Source of the DNA: Listeria ilorinensis
GTDB taxonomy: Bacteria > Bacillota > Bacilli > Lactobacillales > Listeriaceae
Direction of reading: 5' to 3'
Assembly: GCF_913566895.1 (NCBI RefSeq)
Contig: NZ_CAJYCN010000003.1
Location: 1 to 64,000, forward strand
DNA: 64,000 bases
This document shows, piece by piece, positions 16,494-26,778 of the stretch; within the stretch, counting starts at the first letter, position 1; each line of letters starts with the position of its first letter. The notes under the pieces are model-generated. The model did no database searches, was not told the origin of the DNA, and was given only the letters and a program-made list of their open reading frames with translations. The position numbers and the translations under genes are program-made.

Positions 16494-19400
16494 TTATTTG
16501 ATAAGTTCTGCCGTTTCTTCCAACCGGACAGATACCAGTTTGGAAACCCCAGACTCTTGCATAGTAACGCCGTAGAGGACATCCGCTTCTTCCATCGTAC
16601 CTTTGCGGTGGGTGATGACGATAAATTGTGTTTGTGATTCAAATTGTTTCAAATAACGGCTGAATCGGACAACATTTGCTTCATCCAGTGCCGCTTCTAC
16701 CTCGTCAAGAATACAGAATGGCACAGGTCTAACACGGATAATTGAAAACAACAAGGCGATGGCAGTTAGTGCTCGTTCCCCGCCAGAACGCAAGGATAGA
16801 TTCTGCAGTTTTTTCCCGGGCGGTTGAACTAAAATATCAATACCAGTCGTTAACAGATCATCTGGATGAATCAGCATCAGTTCTGCTTTTCCACCACCAA
16901 ATAGTTCAGGAAAGACAATGGCAAATTCATGTTTGATTGCTTCAAAGGTTTCACCAAAGCGTTTCTTCATTTCATCGTCCATTTCATCCATCACTTTAAA
17001 GAGCGTTTCTTTCGCTGTTAGCAAATCCTCTTTTTGACCGGTCAAAAACTGGAAGCGTTCGTCAATCCGCTCAAATTCTTCGATAGCACCAATATTAACG
17101 ACGCCTAGCTCCTCAATAGAGCGTTTGAAAAGCCGCACTTTACTGCGTACTTCCTCTAGGTGAATGTCTTTGATGCATTTGGCAGAAGCTTCTTCGGGTG
17201 TCAGCATATAGGCTTCACTTAATCTTTCAGTGCGATTTTTAAGATCCACTTCGCTTCTGCCGATTGCAATTTCTGCCATATTTTTTTGCTCTAAATAGAA
17301 GCTGGCCTGATTGTTTTTTTGTGTCAGTTCCTGCTCCAATGTATCGATGTGAGTTGTCAGCTCACTGCGTTTTCGGCTGGATTCTTCCAGTAATCGCGTC
17401 GTTTCTTCTTTCGATTGGCGCATTTCTTCAATATAAGCACTGGTCTCTTCTTCGCTTGTATGAACAGCTGATAGATTTGTAGTAAGCGCAGCGATTTTCT
17501 CTTCAGTCGCTTCTTTTTGGAGATAATTCTCCTGCAAAACTTCTTCAATACGAGCAATTTCTTGCTTGGCAGTTTGAAGTTTTTCTTTTTGAACAACCAA
17601 TTCGGTTTTTCTTTCTGCTAGCGCTTCTTCATCGGCCTTTAGTTTACTTTCGAGCGCTTTCGATTCTGTGGTCATCGTTGTGATTTCTTCATCGGTTTTC
17701 GTAAGCAGCTCTTCTAATTCTCCTTTTTTTGTTTGAAGGATGGTCTTTCGTTCTGTAAGTTGCGTTACTTCTTCAACATGTTCTTCTTTTTCAAGATCGT
17801 ACAAAGAAAGCTGTTTATTTACACGATCCAGCGCTTCTTGCTCACGTGTTCGTTTGCCAATCAATTCCTGCTCGCGAACGCGGAGTTCCTCACCAACACC
17901 CCGGGCTTCTTCAAGTTCCGCTCGTTTCAGCGCAAGACCTTCTTTTGCCTTTTTCACTTGGATTTCAAGTTGCTCGGTTTGTTCATTTAACTGAGCCAGC
18001 TCTGTTTTTAGGCGTTCCAGTTCTGCTTTACGAGTCATGATAGAGCTTTGGCCTTGTTTAGCCGCTCCACCTGTCATTGAACCACCAGCATTGACAACAT
18101 CACCATCAAGTGTGACGACCCGGTAACGATAACCTACTCGTTTCGCCAGACTTGTGGCTCCTTTTAAATCCTTTGCAAGGATGGTCGTTCCAAGCACATT
18201 CATGACGACTGGTTCGATCGGCGCTGCAAATGTCACAACCTCACTTGCCATAGCTAAAAAAGCTGGTTCGTTTTGTAACATATTACGCGTTGCAGACGGC
18301 ATCACGCGTGGCTGGATTGTCGTAAGCGGCAAAAAAGTAGCTCGACCGGCGCGTGCTTTTTTCAGAAATTCAATGGCACGTCTGGCAGCCTGATCATCTT
18401 CGGTGACAACATGTTGGGCTGAGGCGCCAAGGGCAATCTCCATGGCTTTCTGATATTGTTCTGGTATTTGGATCAGCTCGATAAAAGCCCCGTGGATGCC
18501 ACCGATCCGCTCTTTCGCTTTTAAAATTTCACGAACACCTTGGAAAAAGCCGGCATAGTCATCAGCCAGTTCCTCCAGCGTGTCTTTACGCGATTTGAGC
18601 TGCTGAACTTTTTCATAATGGCGGTAAAGCGCACGTTCTTCTTTTTCAAAGACTTGGCTTTTCTTTTCAAGAACCATTTTGGCCTCGCTATAAATCTCAC
18701 GCTGCTCCTCCAGTTGCCTTGTCAGCTCTTCCAGATGTTGCTCAGTTAGCTGGATCGTTTCGCTCAGGTCCTGGCGCTCATGGACATATTGGCTATTGTC
18801 TTGTTCCAACTTCATGATACGATTCTGATTTTGCGCAAGCTGACGGTCGATGTAGCCAAGATCATTACTAACAGTTGTCTGTTCATGACGCAGTTCGATA
18901 TAGTCACTTTTTTTGTTCTCGATCGCTGCTTCAGATAGATCTTCGTAACGAGCCAATTTTTCTGTCAGTTCATCTACACTTTTTTGTGTGACAATCAGGG
19001 CTGCCTCTTTTTGCCGATAGTCGGCTTCCAGTCCCTTCTTCTGCTCAGACAGGTGGGTGATTTTTTCATCCAGTATCTGCAACGTTTCGCGCAAAGCTTG
19101 TTCGTTTTCGTTACCATGTTTTTTTCGTTCAAGAACGAGATTGCGCTCTCCTTCCAGTTGCTCCAGGCGTTCTGTTTCGCTTAAAAGTTTGTTACGCAAT
19201 GTATCGAGATTTGCATCGGTTTCGGTCAGCAGACGTTTTTTCTCAGCTGTCTTACTTTCAAGTGTACTGATCTGTTCACGAATCGCAATAAGCGCCGTCT
19301 GATGCTCACCGAATGTTTGGCGGTCTGTCTCAAGTTTTTCATAGATCTGCTCGATTTCGCTAGCAAGCAGGCTAACTTCAAACTTTTCAAGCTCTTCTTG

Positions 19401-20054
19401 TTGATAGAGATAATCCTTGGCGATAGAAGCTTGGATCTCAAGCGGTTCCAATTGATCTTCTAGCTCATATAAAATATCGCTGACACGATTGAGATTTTCT
19501 TCGGTTTCAAATAATTTATTCTCTGCTTGTTTCTTGCGATGTTTATATTTTAGCACACCCGCTGCTTCTTCAAAGATCGAGCGGCGTTCTTCTGGTTTGC
19601 TGTTGAGTATCTCATCGATCTTACCTTGTGAGATGATGGAAAATGATTCACGCCCGAGACCTGAATCCATAAATAAATCCACGATATCTTTTAGCCGACA
19701 GCTTTGTTTATTAATCAGAAATTCGCTGTCCCCATTTCGGTAGATCCGTCTTGTTACATAGACTTCTGTGTAATCAACTGGCAGGAAATGATCCTCATTG
19801 TCGAGTACAAGGGACACTTCGGCAAAGTTGATTGGTTTTCTTGTGTCGCTTCCAGCAAAAATGACATCGCCCATTCGTCCTCCGCGGAGACTTTTGGCGG
19901 ATTGTTCGCCTAGTACCCAGCGAATGGCTTCGGTGATGTTACTCTTCCCGCTGCCGTTTGGTCCTACAACTGCTGTCATGCCCGGTACAAAATCAATTGC
20001 AACTTTATCAGCAAAAGATTTGAAACCATTCATTTCGAGTCGTTTTAGTAGCAA
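16494..20054 (-). CDS. smc: Chromosome segregation ATPase Smc
   Basis: A 1186-aa condensin subunit that organises and segregates the chromosome with ScpA/ScpB. Walker A GPNGSGKSN is about residue 32, followed by two long coiled-coil arms around a hinge (GGIHGAFIEL... with the GGSMTGG motif) and the C-terminal signature LRSGGERALTAIALLF and Walker B FCILDEVEAALD. A GTG at 20063 lies within the ribosome site; TTG 20054, 8 bp behind AGGAGG, gives the Listeria-type N terminus MLLKRLEMNGFKSF. It is the middle gene of rnc-smc-ftsY. Confidence 0.97.
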   Translation of the reverse strand: MLLKRLEMNGFKSFADKVAIDFVPGMTAVVGPNGSGKSNITEAIRWVLGEQSAKSLRGGRMGDVIFAGSDTRKPINFAEVSLVLDNEDHFLPVDYTEVYVTRRIYRNGDSEFLINKQSCRLKDIVDLFMDSGLGRESFSIISQGKIDEILNSKPEERRSIFEEAAGVLKYKHRKKQAENKLFETEENLNRVSDILYELEDQLEPLEIQASIAKDYLYQQEELEKFEVSLLASEIEQIYEKLETDRQTFGEHQTALIAIREQISTLESKTAEKKRLLTETDANLDTLRNKLLSETERLEQLEGERNLVLERKKHGNENEQALRETLQILDEKITHLSEQKKGLEADYRQKEAALIVTQKSVDELTEKLARYEDLSEAAIENKKSDYIELRHEQTTVSNDLGYIDRQLAQNQNRIMKLEQDNSQYVHERQDLSETIQLTEQHLEELTRQLEEQREIYSEAKMVLEKKSQVFEKEERALYRHYEKVQQLKSRKDTLEELADDYAGFFQGVREILKAKERIGGIHGAFIELIQIPEQYQKAMEIALGASAQHVVTEDDQAARRAIEFLKKARAGRATFLPLTTIQPRVMPSATRNMLQNEPAFLAMASEVVTFAAPIEPVVMNVLGTTILAKDLKGATSLAKRVGYRYRVVTLDGDVVNAGGSMTGGAAKQGQSSIMTRKAELERLKTELAQLNEQTEQLEIQVKKAKEGLALKRAELEEARGVGEELRVREQELIGKRTREQEALDRVNKQLSLYDLEKEEHVEEVTQLTERKTILQTKKGELEELLTKTDEEITTMTTESKALESKLKADEEALAERKTELVVQKEKLQTAKQEIARIEEVLQENYLQKEATEEKIAALTTNLSAVHTSEEETSAYIEEMRQSKEETTRLLEESSRKRSELTTHIDTLEQELTQKNNQASFYLEQKNMAEIAIGRSEVDLKNRTERLSEAYMLTPEEASAKCIKDIHLEEVRSKVRLFKRSIEELGVVNIGAIEEFERIDERFQFLTGQKEDLLTAKETLFKVMDEMDDEMKKRFGETFEAIKHEFAIVFPELFGGGKAELMLIHPDDLLTTGIDILVQPPGKKLQNLSLRSGGERALTAIALLFSIIRVRPVPFCILDEVEAALDEANVVRFSRYLKQFESQTQFIVITHRKGTMEEADVLYGVTMQESGVSKLVSVRLEETAELIK

Positions 20055-20078
20055 GTCCGGCACCTCCTTTTCATTCGG

Positions 20079-20768
20079 TTACTTGTGGAAAATATGTCGA
20101 ACGGCGTATTCAGCCGCATTTTGTTCTGCTTGTTTTTTGGTTCGTCCGGCGCCTTTTCCAAGCACTTGACCATTCACGACGACTTGCGCTTCGAAGGCTT
20201 TGCTGTGGGCAGGACCTGTTTCACCCAAAATGTCATATTGGATGAGCACATCCCGATCGCGCTGAACGATTTCCTGTAATTGAGTTTTGTAGTCCACTGT
20301 TTCTAAAAAAGCGCCTGCATCGATTTTTGGGAAGACAACGCGCTGTAAGAAATGGATGACTTTTGGCAATCCCTGATCCAGATAAAGAGCGCCGATAAAT
20401 GATTCAAATACATCAGCTAGTAACGCAGGTCGCGTTCTACCGCCTGCTTTTTCTTCACCTTTTCCAAGGCGTACATATTTGGAAAAATGGACTACATCGG
20501 CAAACTCCACTAGCGATGGCTCGCACACGATTGCGGCTCGCATTTTGGTCATTTGTCCTTCTGCCATGTCTGGGTATTTATTGAAGAGATAGTCTGAAAC
20601 CGTCAGTTCCAAAACAGCATCGCCTAAAAATTCAAGCCGCTCATTATCGTGTACCTTTTCGTTTCGGTGTTCATTGACATAAGAAGAGTGTGTAAAAGCA
20701 GTTTTTAACAGTTCGATATTAGCAAACGTATAGCCTACGCTTTCTTCGAGTTCTTCCCATTGATTCAT
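20079..20768 (-). CDS. rnc: Ribonuclease III
   Basis: A 229-aa double-strand-specific endoribonuclease for rRNA and mRNA processing. The signature [13 protein letters not shown] begins at residue 43, with D50 and a later catalytic Glu in [13 protein letters not shown]; the C terminus is a dsRNA-binding domain ([11 protein letters not shown]...[13 protein letters not shown]). AAAGGAG precedes the ATG. It heads the rnc-smc-ftsY operon and is preceded by a leader with a perfect 14-bp hairpin that may be its own substrate. Confidence 0.97.
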   Translation of the reverse strand: MNQWEELEESVGYTFANIELLKTAFTHSSYVNEHRNEKVHDNERLEFLGDAVLELTVSDYLFNKYPDMAEGQMTKMRAAIVCEPSLVEFADVVHFSKYVRLGKGEEKAGGRTRPALLADVFESFIGALYLDQGLPKVIHFLQRVVFPKIDAGAFLETVDYKTQLQEIVQRDRDVLIQYDILGETGPAHSKAFEAQVVVNGQVLGKGAGRTKKQAEQNAAEYAVRHIFHK

Positions 20769-20801
20769 TTTCTCTTGCTCCTTTCATTTAAAAGGCTGAC
20801 A

Positions 20802-20849
20802 AGTTCATTTTCTAAACAGCCCAGAGACGAGATGCTTAGAAAATGAACT
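20802..20849 (-). promoter_or_regulatory. Hairpin in rnc leader (possible RNase III autoregulatory site)
   Basis: A 14-bp uninterrupted stem, 20802-20815 with 20836-20849, 20-nt loop, ends 34 bp before the rnc start codon. On the minus strand it is not followed by a T run, so it is not a normal terminator. E. coli rnc is controlled by RNase III cutting its own leader; the same role here is inference. Confidence 0.45.
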
Positions 20850-20874
20850 GTGCTTTTTTAAGAAATGTTGAAAA

Positions 20875-20945
20875 AGAGGCTGCCTACCGCTTTGTTCAAA
20901 GTCTTTTGCAGACACTGCCGAACAAAGCGAACGGACACCCTCATT
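20875..20945 (-). terminator. Fatty acid operon (acpP) terminator, long stem
   Basis: Core stem CGCTTTGTTC (complement of 20920-20929) with GAACAAAGCG (complement of 20888-20897), extended by GAGG/CCTC, TG/CA and CC/GG pairs, then CTCTTTTTC on the minus strand. It sits between acpP and rnc. Confidence 0.6.
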
Positions 20946-20964
20946 TATTCTTGTCACATTTTTA

Positions 20965-21222
<258 letters not shown>

Positions 21223-21257
21223 TTATATAGGATTATCGGTCCTGAGTAAACAAAAAT

Positions 21258-22007
21258 TTAAATCATGCTCATACCGCCATCCACGGAAAGAGTTTGTCCA
21301 GTGATATAGCTTGCCGCATCACTTGCCAGAAATGCCACAGCGTTCGCAATATCTTCCGTCTTACCATAGCTACCAAGGGGGATTTGAGCGAGCATGGCTT
21401 CTTTTGTCGCTTCGTCCAATTGGTCGGTCATTTCTGTTTGGATAAAGCCAGGCGCAACCGCATTGACATTGATACCACGCGGTGCCAGCTCACGAGCCGT
21501 CGTCTTCGTTAAGCCGATCATACCTGCTTTACTAGCTACATAGTTGGCTTGTCCAGCATTACCGATCAGTCCAACGACAGAGGCCATATTGATAATTTTC
21601 CCTGCACGTTGCTTCATCATCGTCCGCGAAACTGCTTTTGTACATAGGAATGTCCCTTTTAAATTGATATTGATGACATCATCCCATTCGTCGACCTTCA
21701 TGCGCATCAAAAGATTGTCGCGTGTAATACCGGCATTGTTGACCAAAATATCGATTCGACCAAAGCGATTTGTCACTTCTTTAAAAAATGCGGTCACATC
21801 TTCTTCACTCGATACATCGGCTTTCATAGCTTCTGCTTCTACACCGATTTCAGTTAGAAGATCCAGTGTCTCTCTCGCTGCATCTGCACGACCGCCGTAA
21901 TTGAAAAAGATATTTGCTCCTTCTTTCGCCAGTTTCAGGGCGATTTCACGACCAATACCACGCGAACCACCTGTTATAACGGCTACTTTTCCTGTTAAAG
22001 TCGACAT
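21258..22007 (-). CDS. fabG: 3-oxoacyl-[ACP] reductase
   Basis: A 249-aa short-chain dehydrogenase performing the NADPH-dependent first reduction of fatty acid elongation. TGGSRGIG (12-19) binds the cofactor, NNAG follows at 90-93, and the catalytic S143, Y156 and K160 are in place (YVASK). Its ATG immediately follows the fabD stop. Confidence 0.97.
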   Translation of the reverse strand: MSTLTGKVAVITGGSRGIGREIALKLAKEGANIFFNYGGRADAARETLDLLTEIGVEAEAMKADVSSEEDVTAFFKEVTNRFGRIDILVNNAGITRDNLLMRMKVDEWDDVININLKGTFLCTKAVSRTMMKQRAGKIINMASVVGLIGNAGQANYVASKAGMIGLTKTTARELAPRGINVNAVAPGFIQTEMTDQLDEATKEAMLAQIPLGSYGKTEDIANAVAFLASDAASYITGQTLSVDGGMSMI

Positions 22008-22952
22008 TTAGTTTTCCTCCTTAAGAGCTTCGATCACTGCCCTGATCGAATCGGTATCGCTTGCTGAAAGAATCGTCACATTGCGATCGATTTTTTTAAC
22101 CAGTCCGGACAACACTTTTCCTGCACCGATTTCAACAAATGTATCCACACCTTTGTCGATCAGTGCATTCACAGTTTGTTCAAAACGAACAGGTGAATAG
22201 ATTTGTTGAATCAATTTCTCTGGCAAATCTGCTGCTTTTTCAGTAAAGGCGACATCGGCATTATTGACGATTGCTACCTTACCGTCTTGGAAAGTAATTT
22301 CATTCAGCACATCAGCAAATTGTTCAGCTGCTGGACGCATTAATTCAGAATGGAAGGGACCACTTACTGCAAGTGGTAGAATCCTTTTAACACCCGCTTC
22401 TTTTAGTTTTTCAGTTGCCTGATGGACACCCTCTTTTGTGCCAGAAATGACGATTTGTCCAGGACAGTTGTAATTGGCGATCTGCACTGCTTCACCGCTT
22501 GCCGACACTTCTTCTGTCACTGCTGCGATGGTTTCTGCATCACTTCCGAGCACGGCTGACATAGCACCAGCCCCATTCGGCACAGCTGCTTCCATCAACT
22601 TTCCACGACGATGTACTAGATAAACGGCATCTTCTATGTTTAAAAATCCGCCGGCAACTAACGCACTATACTCACCGAGGGAATGACCTGCGACATAATC
22701 CGCTTCTATCCCGGCTGTTTCGAGTGCACGCAGGATCGCCACACTGGTTGCAACAAGCGCCGGTTGTGCATTTTCAGATTTAGTCAGTACTTCGATCGGA
22801 CCTTCCGTAATCAGACCAGTCAAAGAAAAACCTAAGCGTTCGTCTGCTGCTTGATAAACAGCTGCTGCTTCTGGATAAGCTTCCTTAACATCTTGCCCCA
22901 TCCCGACTTTTTGTGAACCTTGACCGGGAAATACAAAAGCTATTTTACTCAT
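22008..22952 (-). CDS. fabD: Malonyl-CoA:ACP transacylase
   Basis: A 314-aa transacylase that loads malonate onto [15 protein letters not shown] is at 8-19 and the nucleophile Ser91 lies in GHSLGE (89-94); the catalytic His is in [15 protein letters not shown] precedes the ATG, and the start overlaps the plsX stop by 8 bp. Confidence 0.97.
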   Translation of the reverse strand: MSKIAFVFPGQGSQKVGMGQDVKEAYPEAAAVYQAADERLGFSLTGLITEGPIEVLTKSENAQPALVATSVAILRALETAGIEADYVAGHSLGEYSALVAGGFLNIEDAVYLVHRRGKLMEAAVPNGAGAMSAVLGSDAETIAAVTEEVSASGEAVQIANYNCPGQIVISGTKEGVHQATEKLKEAGVKRILPLAVSGPFHSELMRPAAEQFADVLNEITFQDGKVAIVNNADVAFTEKAADLPEKLIQQIYSPVRFEQTVNALIDKGVDTFVEIGAGKVLSGLVKKIDRNVTILSASDTDSIRAVIEALKEEN

Positions 22953-23958
22953 GAATGAATGTTCCTCCTAATGTTCCATTATCGATTTCATCTTTAATTG
23001 TTCCAACGACTTGTTTTTCAACCATATCTCGTGCCTGACGGATCGTCGTGAAAATCCCAAACGCATTTGACGACCCATGTGCTTTGATCACTGGTGCGCC
23101 CACACCAAATAAACAGGCTCCGCCATATTCGCTATAATCCATTTTGCTTTTCAGTTCCATCAAATCTTTTTTCAGGAAGCTGGCAGCAAGCTTATTTTTA
23201 AAACCACTGAGTAGGCTCATTTTAAGCATAGAGAAAAAGGCTGCTCCTGTACCTTCCAGACTTTTCAAAACCATGTTACCGGTAAATCCGTCTGTGACAA
23301 CAACATCGGCTACATCCATCAAAAGATCACGCGCTTCGATATTTCCAATAAAATGAAAGGCATCTTGATCCTTCATCAAATGATAGGCTTTTTTCGTCAG
23401 TTCATTTCCTTTGGTTTCCTCGGTGCCAATATTAAGAAGGGCTACCCGTGGTTTTTCAATTTTACGTACTTTTTCTGCATAAATCGAACCCATCAGTCCA
23501 AACTGCAGAAGATGTTCAGGTTTGGCGTCAGAGTTGGCACCCAGGTCAAGCATGACGAATCCTTTGCCGCTAATTGTCGGCAATGTCGGTGCAAGCGCCG
23601 GACGTGCAATTCCTTTGATACGACCAACAACAAAAAGACCTGTTGACATGAGCGCACCTGTATTGCCCGCTGAAATACAGGCATCGGCTAAACCATCTTT
23701 GACAGCCTGTGCAGCAAGAACCATGGACGCCTGTTTTTTTCGTTTAACAGCCCGAACGGGTTCATCGTCGCTTTCAATCTTTTCATCTGTATGTATGATC
23801 TTGATTCTAGTCTCATCTGTCAGATATTCACGAATGGCACTTTCTTTACCAAAGAGCAGGAATTCAATATCTTTGAACTGGGCTGCTGCTTTCATCACAC
23901 CTTCCACGATTTCTTTTGGTGCATGATCGCCGCCCATGGCATCAATCGCTATTTTCAT
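22945..23958 (-). CDS. plsX: Phosphate acyltransferase PlsX
   Basis: A 337-aa soluble enzyme that makes acyl-phosphate from acyl-ACP, feeding PlsY in phospholipid synthesis. Motifs include [12 protein letters not shown] at the start, SAGNTGALM, and [14 protein letters not shown]. It sits between fapR and fabD, linking membrane lipid synthesis to fatty acid production in one FapR-controlled operon. Confidence 0.97.
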   Translation of the reverse strand: MKIAIDAMGGDHAPKEIVEGVMKAAAQFKDIEFLLFGKESAIREYLTDETRIKIIHTDEKIESDDEPVRAVKRKKQASMVLAAQAVKDGLADACISAGNTGALMSTGLFVVGRIKGIARPALAPTLPTISGKGFVMLDLGANSDAKPEHLLQFGLMGSIYAEKVRKIEKPRVALLNIGTEETKGNELTKKAYHLMKDQDAFHFIGNIEARDLLMDVADVVVTDGFTGNMVLKSLEGTGAAFFSMLKMSLLSGFKNKLAASFLKKDLMELKSKMDYSEYGGACLFGVGAPVIKAHGSSNAFGIFTTIRQARDMVEKQVVGTIKDEIDNGTLGGTFIHE

Positions 23959-23964
23959 TTTTTG

Positions 23965-24546
23965 TCAGTCCTTTTTACTTTTTTCCGTGGCATGATACAT
24001 CTCAAACTTTCCTTTTAAGACGATTTCATCACCGACATAACTTTTGATATCCACGATGGTGATGGCTCGTGTGTCCGTTTTCTCACGGACTTTCGCTTTG
24101 GCGACAACTCGTTCTCCTTCTCTGACTGAACGCACAAAACGGACGGTCGATTGAGTCGTCAGTGCCAGCTCATTGGGGATGACGGCTGTTGCGAGGGAAT
24201 TCGCTTGGGCAAACAAATGGTGCCCTCGAGCGATCTTGTTACGTTTAAAGACGTGTTCCGGGCTAACATCAAATAAAGAGATGGCACTTTTACCCGGCTG
24301 AATGTCAATGATTTCTCCAATAACTTCATCGATTGGCAAACTTTTCACGGCATCCGCGTAGTTTTCGCTTGCGACATACTTGATACGCTCACGAAGTTCA
24401 GGAATGGAAAGAGCCACCCGATCTAATCGGATCGTTTGGACACTGACGTCAAATTTCTCTGCAAGTTGTTCGTCTGTTGTAAAAGGATTTTCTTCAATCG
24501 CCGCCTGCAGTTTGATCTGACGTTCCTTTTTTGGATATTTTTTCAT
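23965..24546 (-). CDS. fapR: Fatty acid and phospholipid biosynthesis repressor FapR
   Basis: A 193-aa DeoR-type repressor. An N-terminal helix-turn-helix ([30 protein letters not shown], about 22-55) is joined to a hot-dog-fold domain ([18 protein letters not shown]) that binds malonyl-CoA and so relieves repression. The frame opens four codons upstream at 24558, but homologues begin [11 protein letters not shown] candidate FapR operator lies 34 bp upstream, consistent with autoregulation. Confidence 0.95.
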   Translation of the reverse strand: MKKYPKKERQIKLQAAIEENPFTTDEQLAEKFDVSVQTIRLDRVALSIPELRERIKYVASENYADAVKSLPIDEVIGEIIDIQPGKSAISLFDVSPEHVFKRNKIARGHHLFAQANSLATAVIPNELALTTQSTVRFVRSVREGERVVAKAKVREKTDTRAITIVDIKSYVGDEIVLKGKFEMYHATEKSKKD

Positions 24547-24579
24547 ACCGATTCCCATCTTTCCGTTTAAAGTACGCTA

Positions 24580-24596
24580 CTAATACCAGCTACTAA
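24580..24596 (-). promoter_or_regulatory. Candidate FapR operator
   Basis: On the minus strand TTAGTAGCTGGTATTAG is a 17-bp imperfect palindrome with half-sites spaced as in the FapR consensus TTAGTA-N5-TACTAA (left half exact, right half 4 of 6). Its place just upstream of fapR supports the call. Confidence 0.55.
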
Positions 24597-24604
24597 ATCT
24601 TAGC

Positions 24605-24628
24605 TAAAAAAAGAGCTGAGCCTCTTTA
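24605..24628 (-). terminator. Weak terminator after recG
   Basis: AAGAG/CTCTT with a 6-nt loop followed by a T run on the minus strand, about 100 bp past the recG stop and before fapR. The stem is short. Confidence 0.4.
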
Positions 24629-24726
24629 TGTTGTGCTGGTTCTTGTCACATTAGCCTAAAGAATTTTATGCTCGCTCTTTTAATGTTATAAAAAAATAAG
24701 ATTTGTTGCAAGTGTTTTCCTCTTGA

Positions 24727-26778
24727 TCAATCCAACTTCTGCTCATCAAAAACGCCATTTTGTTCAAGTAAATCACGCAACTTGGCAAGTGATTCATTTT
24801 CCAGTAGATGATCTTCAAAAATGAGGTGCGCTGCATCTTGGCGAGCCACTTCCAATACGCGATAGTCATGAATCATGTCGGCTACTTTGAATTCTGGTAT
24901 CCCGCTTTGCTTTTTGCCAAAGAAGTCACCTGGTCCGCGAAGCTCTAGATCGCGTTCACTAAGCAGGAAGCCATCACCTGTTTCCGTCATAATCGACATC
25001 CGTTCTTTTCCGACTTCCGTTTTAGGATCAGCTATCAAAATACAATAAGACTGGTCGCTTCCCCGGCCGACCCGCCCTCTCAGCTGATGGAGCTGTGCAA
25101 GACCAAATCTGTCCGCATCATATATCACCATCATGGTCGCATTGGGAACATTCACACCGACTTCCACAACAGTCGTTGAAACCAAACAATCGATTTCATG
25201 ACGGTTAAAAGCACGCATTAGTTCATCCTTATCCTGCGGCAGCAGTTTCCCATGCATAAGTCCCGGCTTAAATCGCCCTTGCCATTTTTGAAGCAGAATA
25301 TTGTAAAAATCAACAGCATTTTGAACATCTAGATTCTCGCTTTCCTCAATAAGCGGGCAGATAACATATGCCTGATGTCCTTTTTCGATTTCCTTTTCCA
25401 TAAATCTAATCACACGATCGAGCATTTCATGTTTGACCCAAAATGTTTCGATTTCCTTCCGACCAGCCGGCATTTCATCAATGATCGAAACGTCCATTTC
25501 TCCAAAAGCGGTGATAGCTAGAGTCCGTGGGATAGGCGTCGCCGTCATGAAGAGTACATCCGGATAGTCGCCCTTTTCCCGCAGAATACGACGCTGGCCA
25601 ACTCCAAAGCGATGCTGTTCGTCTGTAATCACAAGACCCAGTTTATGATAAAACACTTCATCCTGAATGAGGGCGTGGGTACCGACAATGACATCCACTT
25701 GACCATTTTCAAGCAGCGCTAAGAGTTCTCGGCGACGCTTGCCTTTAACGGAGCTTGTCAAAAGCCCCACTGTAATGCCAAACGGACTGAGTAGCTCGAC
25801 AAGAGAATCAGCGTGCTGCTCGGCAAGAATTTCTGTTGGAACCATCAGGGCACTTTGAAAGCCGCTTCTAGCTGCTGCAAACATCGCAATCGAAGCCACA
25901 ACGGTTTTACCAGAACCAACGTCTCCCTGCAAGAGCCGATTCATATGGAAATGACTTTTCATATCACCGCAAATTTCGTTGACAACACGCTTTTGTGCAG
26001 CCGTAAGTGGAAACGGGAGACTATCAATATATTCACGGAGTTCATGGACATCATAGTCGATCGAGATGCCGCCTGATTTTTCACGTTCCATTTTTCGGAA
26101 GAACTGCATTTTCAATTGAAAAAGCAGAAATTCTTCATAAACCATGCGCCTTCTAGCTGCTTTGAGCTCCTGATCTTCTTTGGGAAAATGAAGCATACGC
26201 ACGGCTTCTTTTCGGCCAACCAGTTGATATTTTTCCAGCAAGTGAGACGGGATTACTTCTTCGATCGCATCCTGATAGATTTCAAATGCCTGTTTCACAT
26301 ATTTTTGCATCGTTTTATTACGCAGATTGCCTTTTAACCGGTATACACCTTCAAGCGTTTCTTCTGTGGATTTTAAGCCCAGTTGAAATTTAGTGGCTGT
26401 GATTTGCGCACGATTTCGGTCCCATTTTCCAGACACTGTAACAGTATCACCGATTGTGAGTTTATTTTTCAGGTAAGGTTGGTTAAAAAAATCAACTTTC
26501 AAGATCTGTCCGGCCGCGGAAAGACGAAACGAGAGCTTTGACTTTTTACGACCGTAATAAGCGACAGTCGGTTCGGTAAGTGCTTCCCCTACCACTGTAA
26601 TTCGCTCGCCAGTCTCCACTTCTGTTAGATCTTTTAAACGGTAGTCTTCATAACGGTACGGAAAATCCCATAATAGATCATAGACCGTTTCGATCGAAAG
26701 TTCCCTCAATGTCTTAGCTGTTTCCTCACCTATGCCTTTGATAGTTGTGACGGGCAGTGTATTAAGATTCGTGTTCAC
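24727..26778 (-). CDS. recG: ATP-dependent DNA helicase RecG
   Basis: A 683-aa superfamily 2 helicase that reverses stalled forks and processes Holliday junctions. An N-terminal wedge/OB domain precedes GDVGSGKTVVA (Walker A), DEQHRFGVGQR (a DEQH-type box) and the RecG C-terminal signature QLHQLRGRVGRG. The GTG start overlaps the sdaAA stop by 17 bp; the ribosome site is weak, which suggests translational coupling. Confidence 0.96.
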   Translation of the reverse strand: MNTNLNTLPVTTIKGIGEETAKTLRELSIETVYDLLWDFPYRYEDYRLKDLTEVETGERITVVGEALTEPTVAYYGRKKSKLSFRLSAAGQILKVDFFNQPYLKNKLTIGDTVTVSGKWDRNRAQITATKFQLGLKSTEETLEGVYRLKGNLRNKTMQKYVKQAFEIYQDAIEEVIPSHLLEKYQLVGRKEAVRMLHFPKEDQELKAARRRMVYEEFLLFQLKMQFFRKMEREKSGGISIDYDVHELREYIDSLPFPLTAAQKRVVNEICGDMKSHFHMNRLLQGDVGSGKTVVASIAMFAAARSGFQSALMVPTEILAEQHADSLVELLSPFGITVGLLTSSVKGKRRRELLALLENGQVDVIVGTHALIQDEVFYHKLGLVITDEQHRFGVGQRRILREKGDYPDVLFMTATPIPRTLAITAFGEMDVSIIDEMPAGRKEIETFWVKHEMLDRVIRFMEKEIEKGHQAYVICPLIEESENLDVQNAVDFYNILLQKWQGRFKPGLMHGKLLPQDKDELMRAFNRHEIDCLVSTTVVEVGVNVPNATMMVIYDADRFGLAQLHQLRGRVGRGSDQSYCILIADPKTEVGKERMSIMTETGDGFLLSERDLELRGPGDFFGKKQSGIPEFKVADMIHDYRVLEVARQDAAHLIFEDHLLENESLAKLRDLLEQNGVFDEQKLD

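Noticed and set aside
16481-16642. Extended FtsY N terminus overlapping smc
   Set aside because: Residues are an out-of-frame reading of the smc 3' end; the ribosome site belongs to ATG 16480.
17357-19441. Several ORFs of 60-85 aa on both strands inside smc
   Set aside because: Shadows of coiled-coil coding sequence; Lys/Arg- or Phe-rich, without ribosome sites.
20802-20849. Transcription terminator for plus-strand transcription
   Set aside because: A T run follows on the plus strand, but no plus-strand gene exists nearby; the minus-strand leader role fits better.
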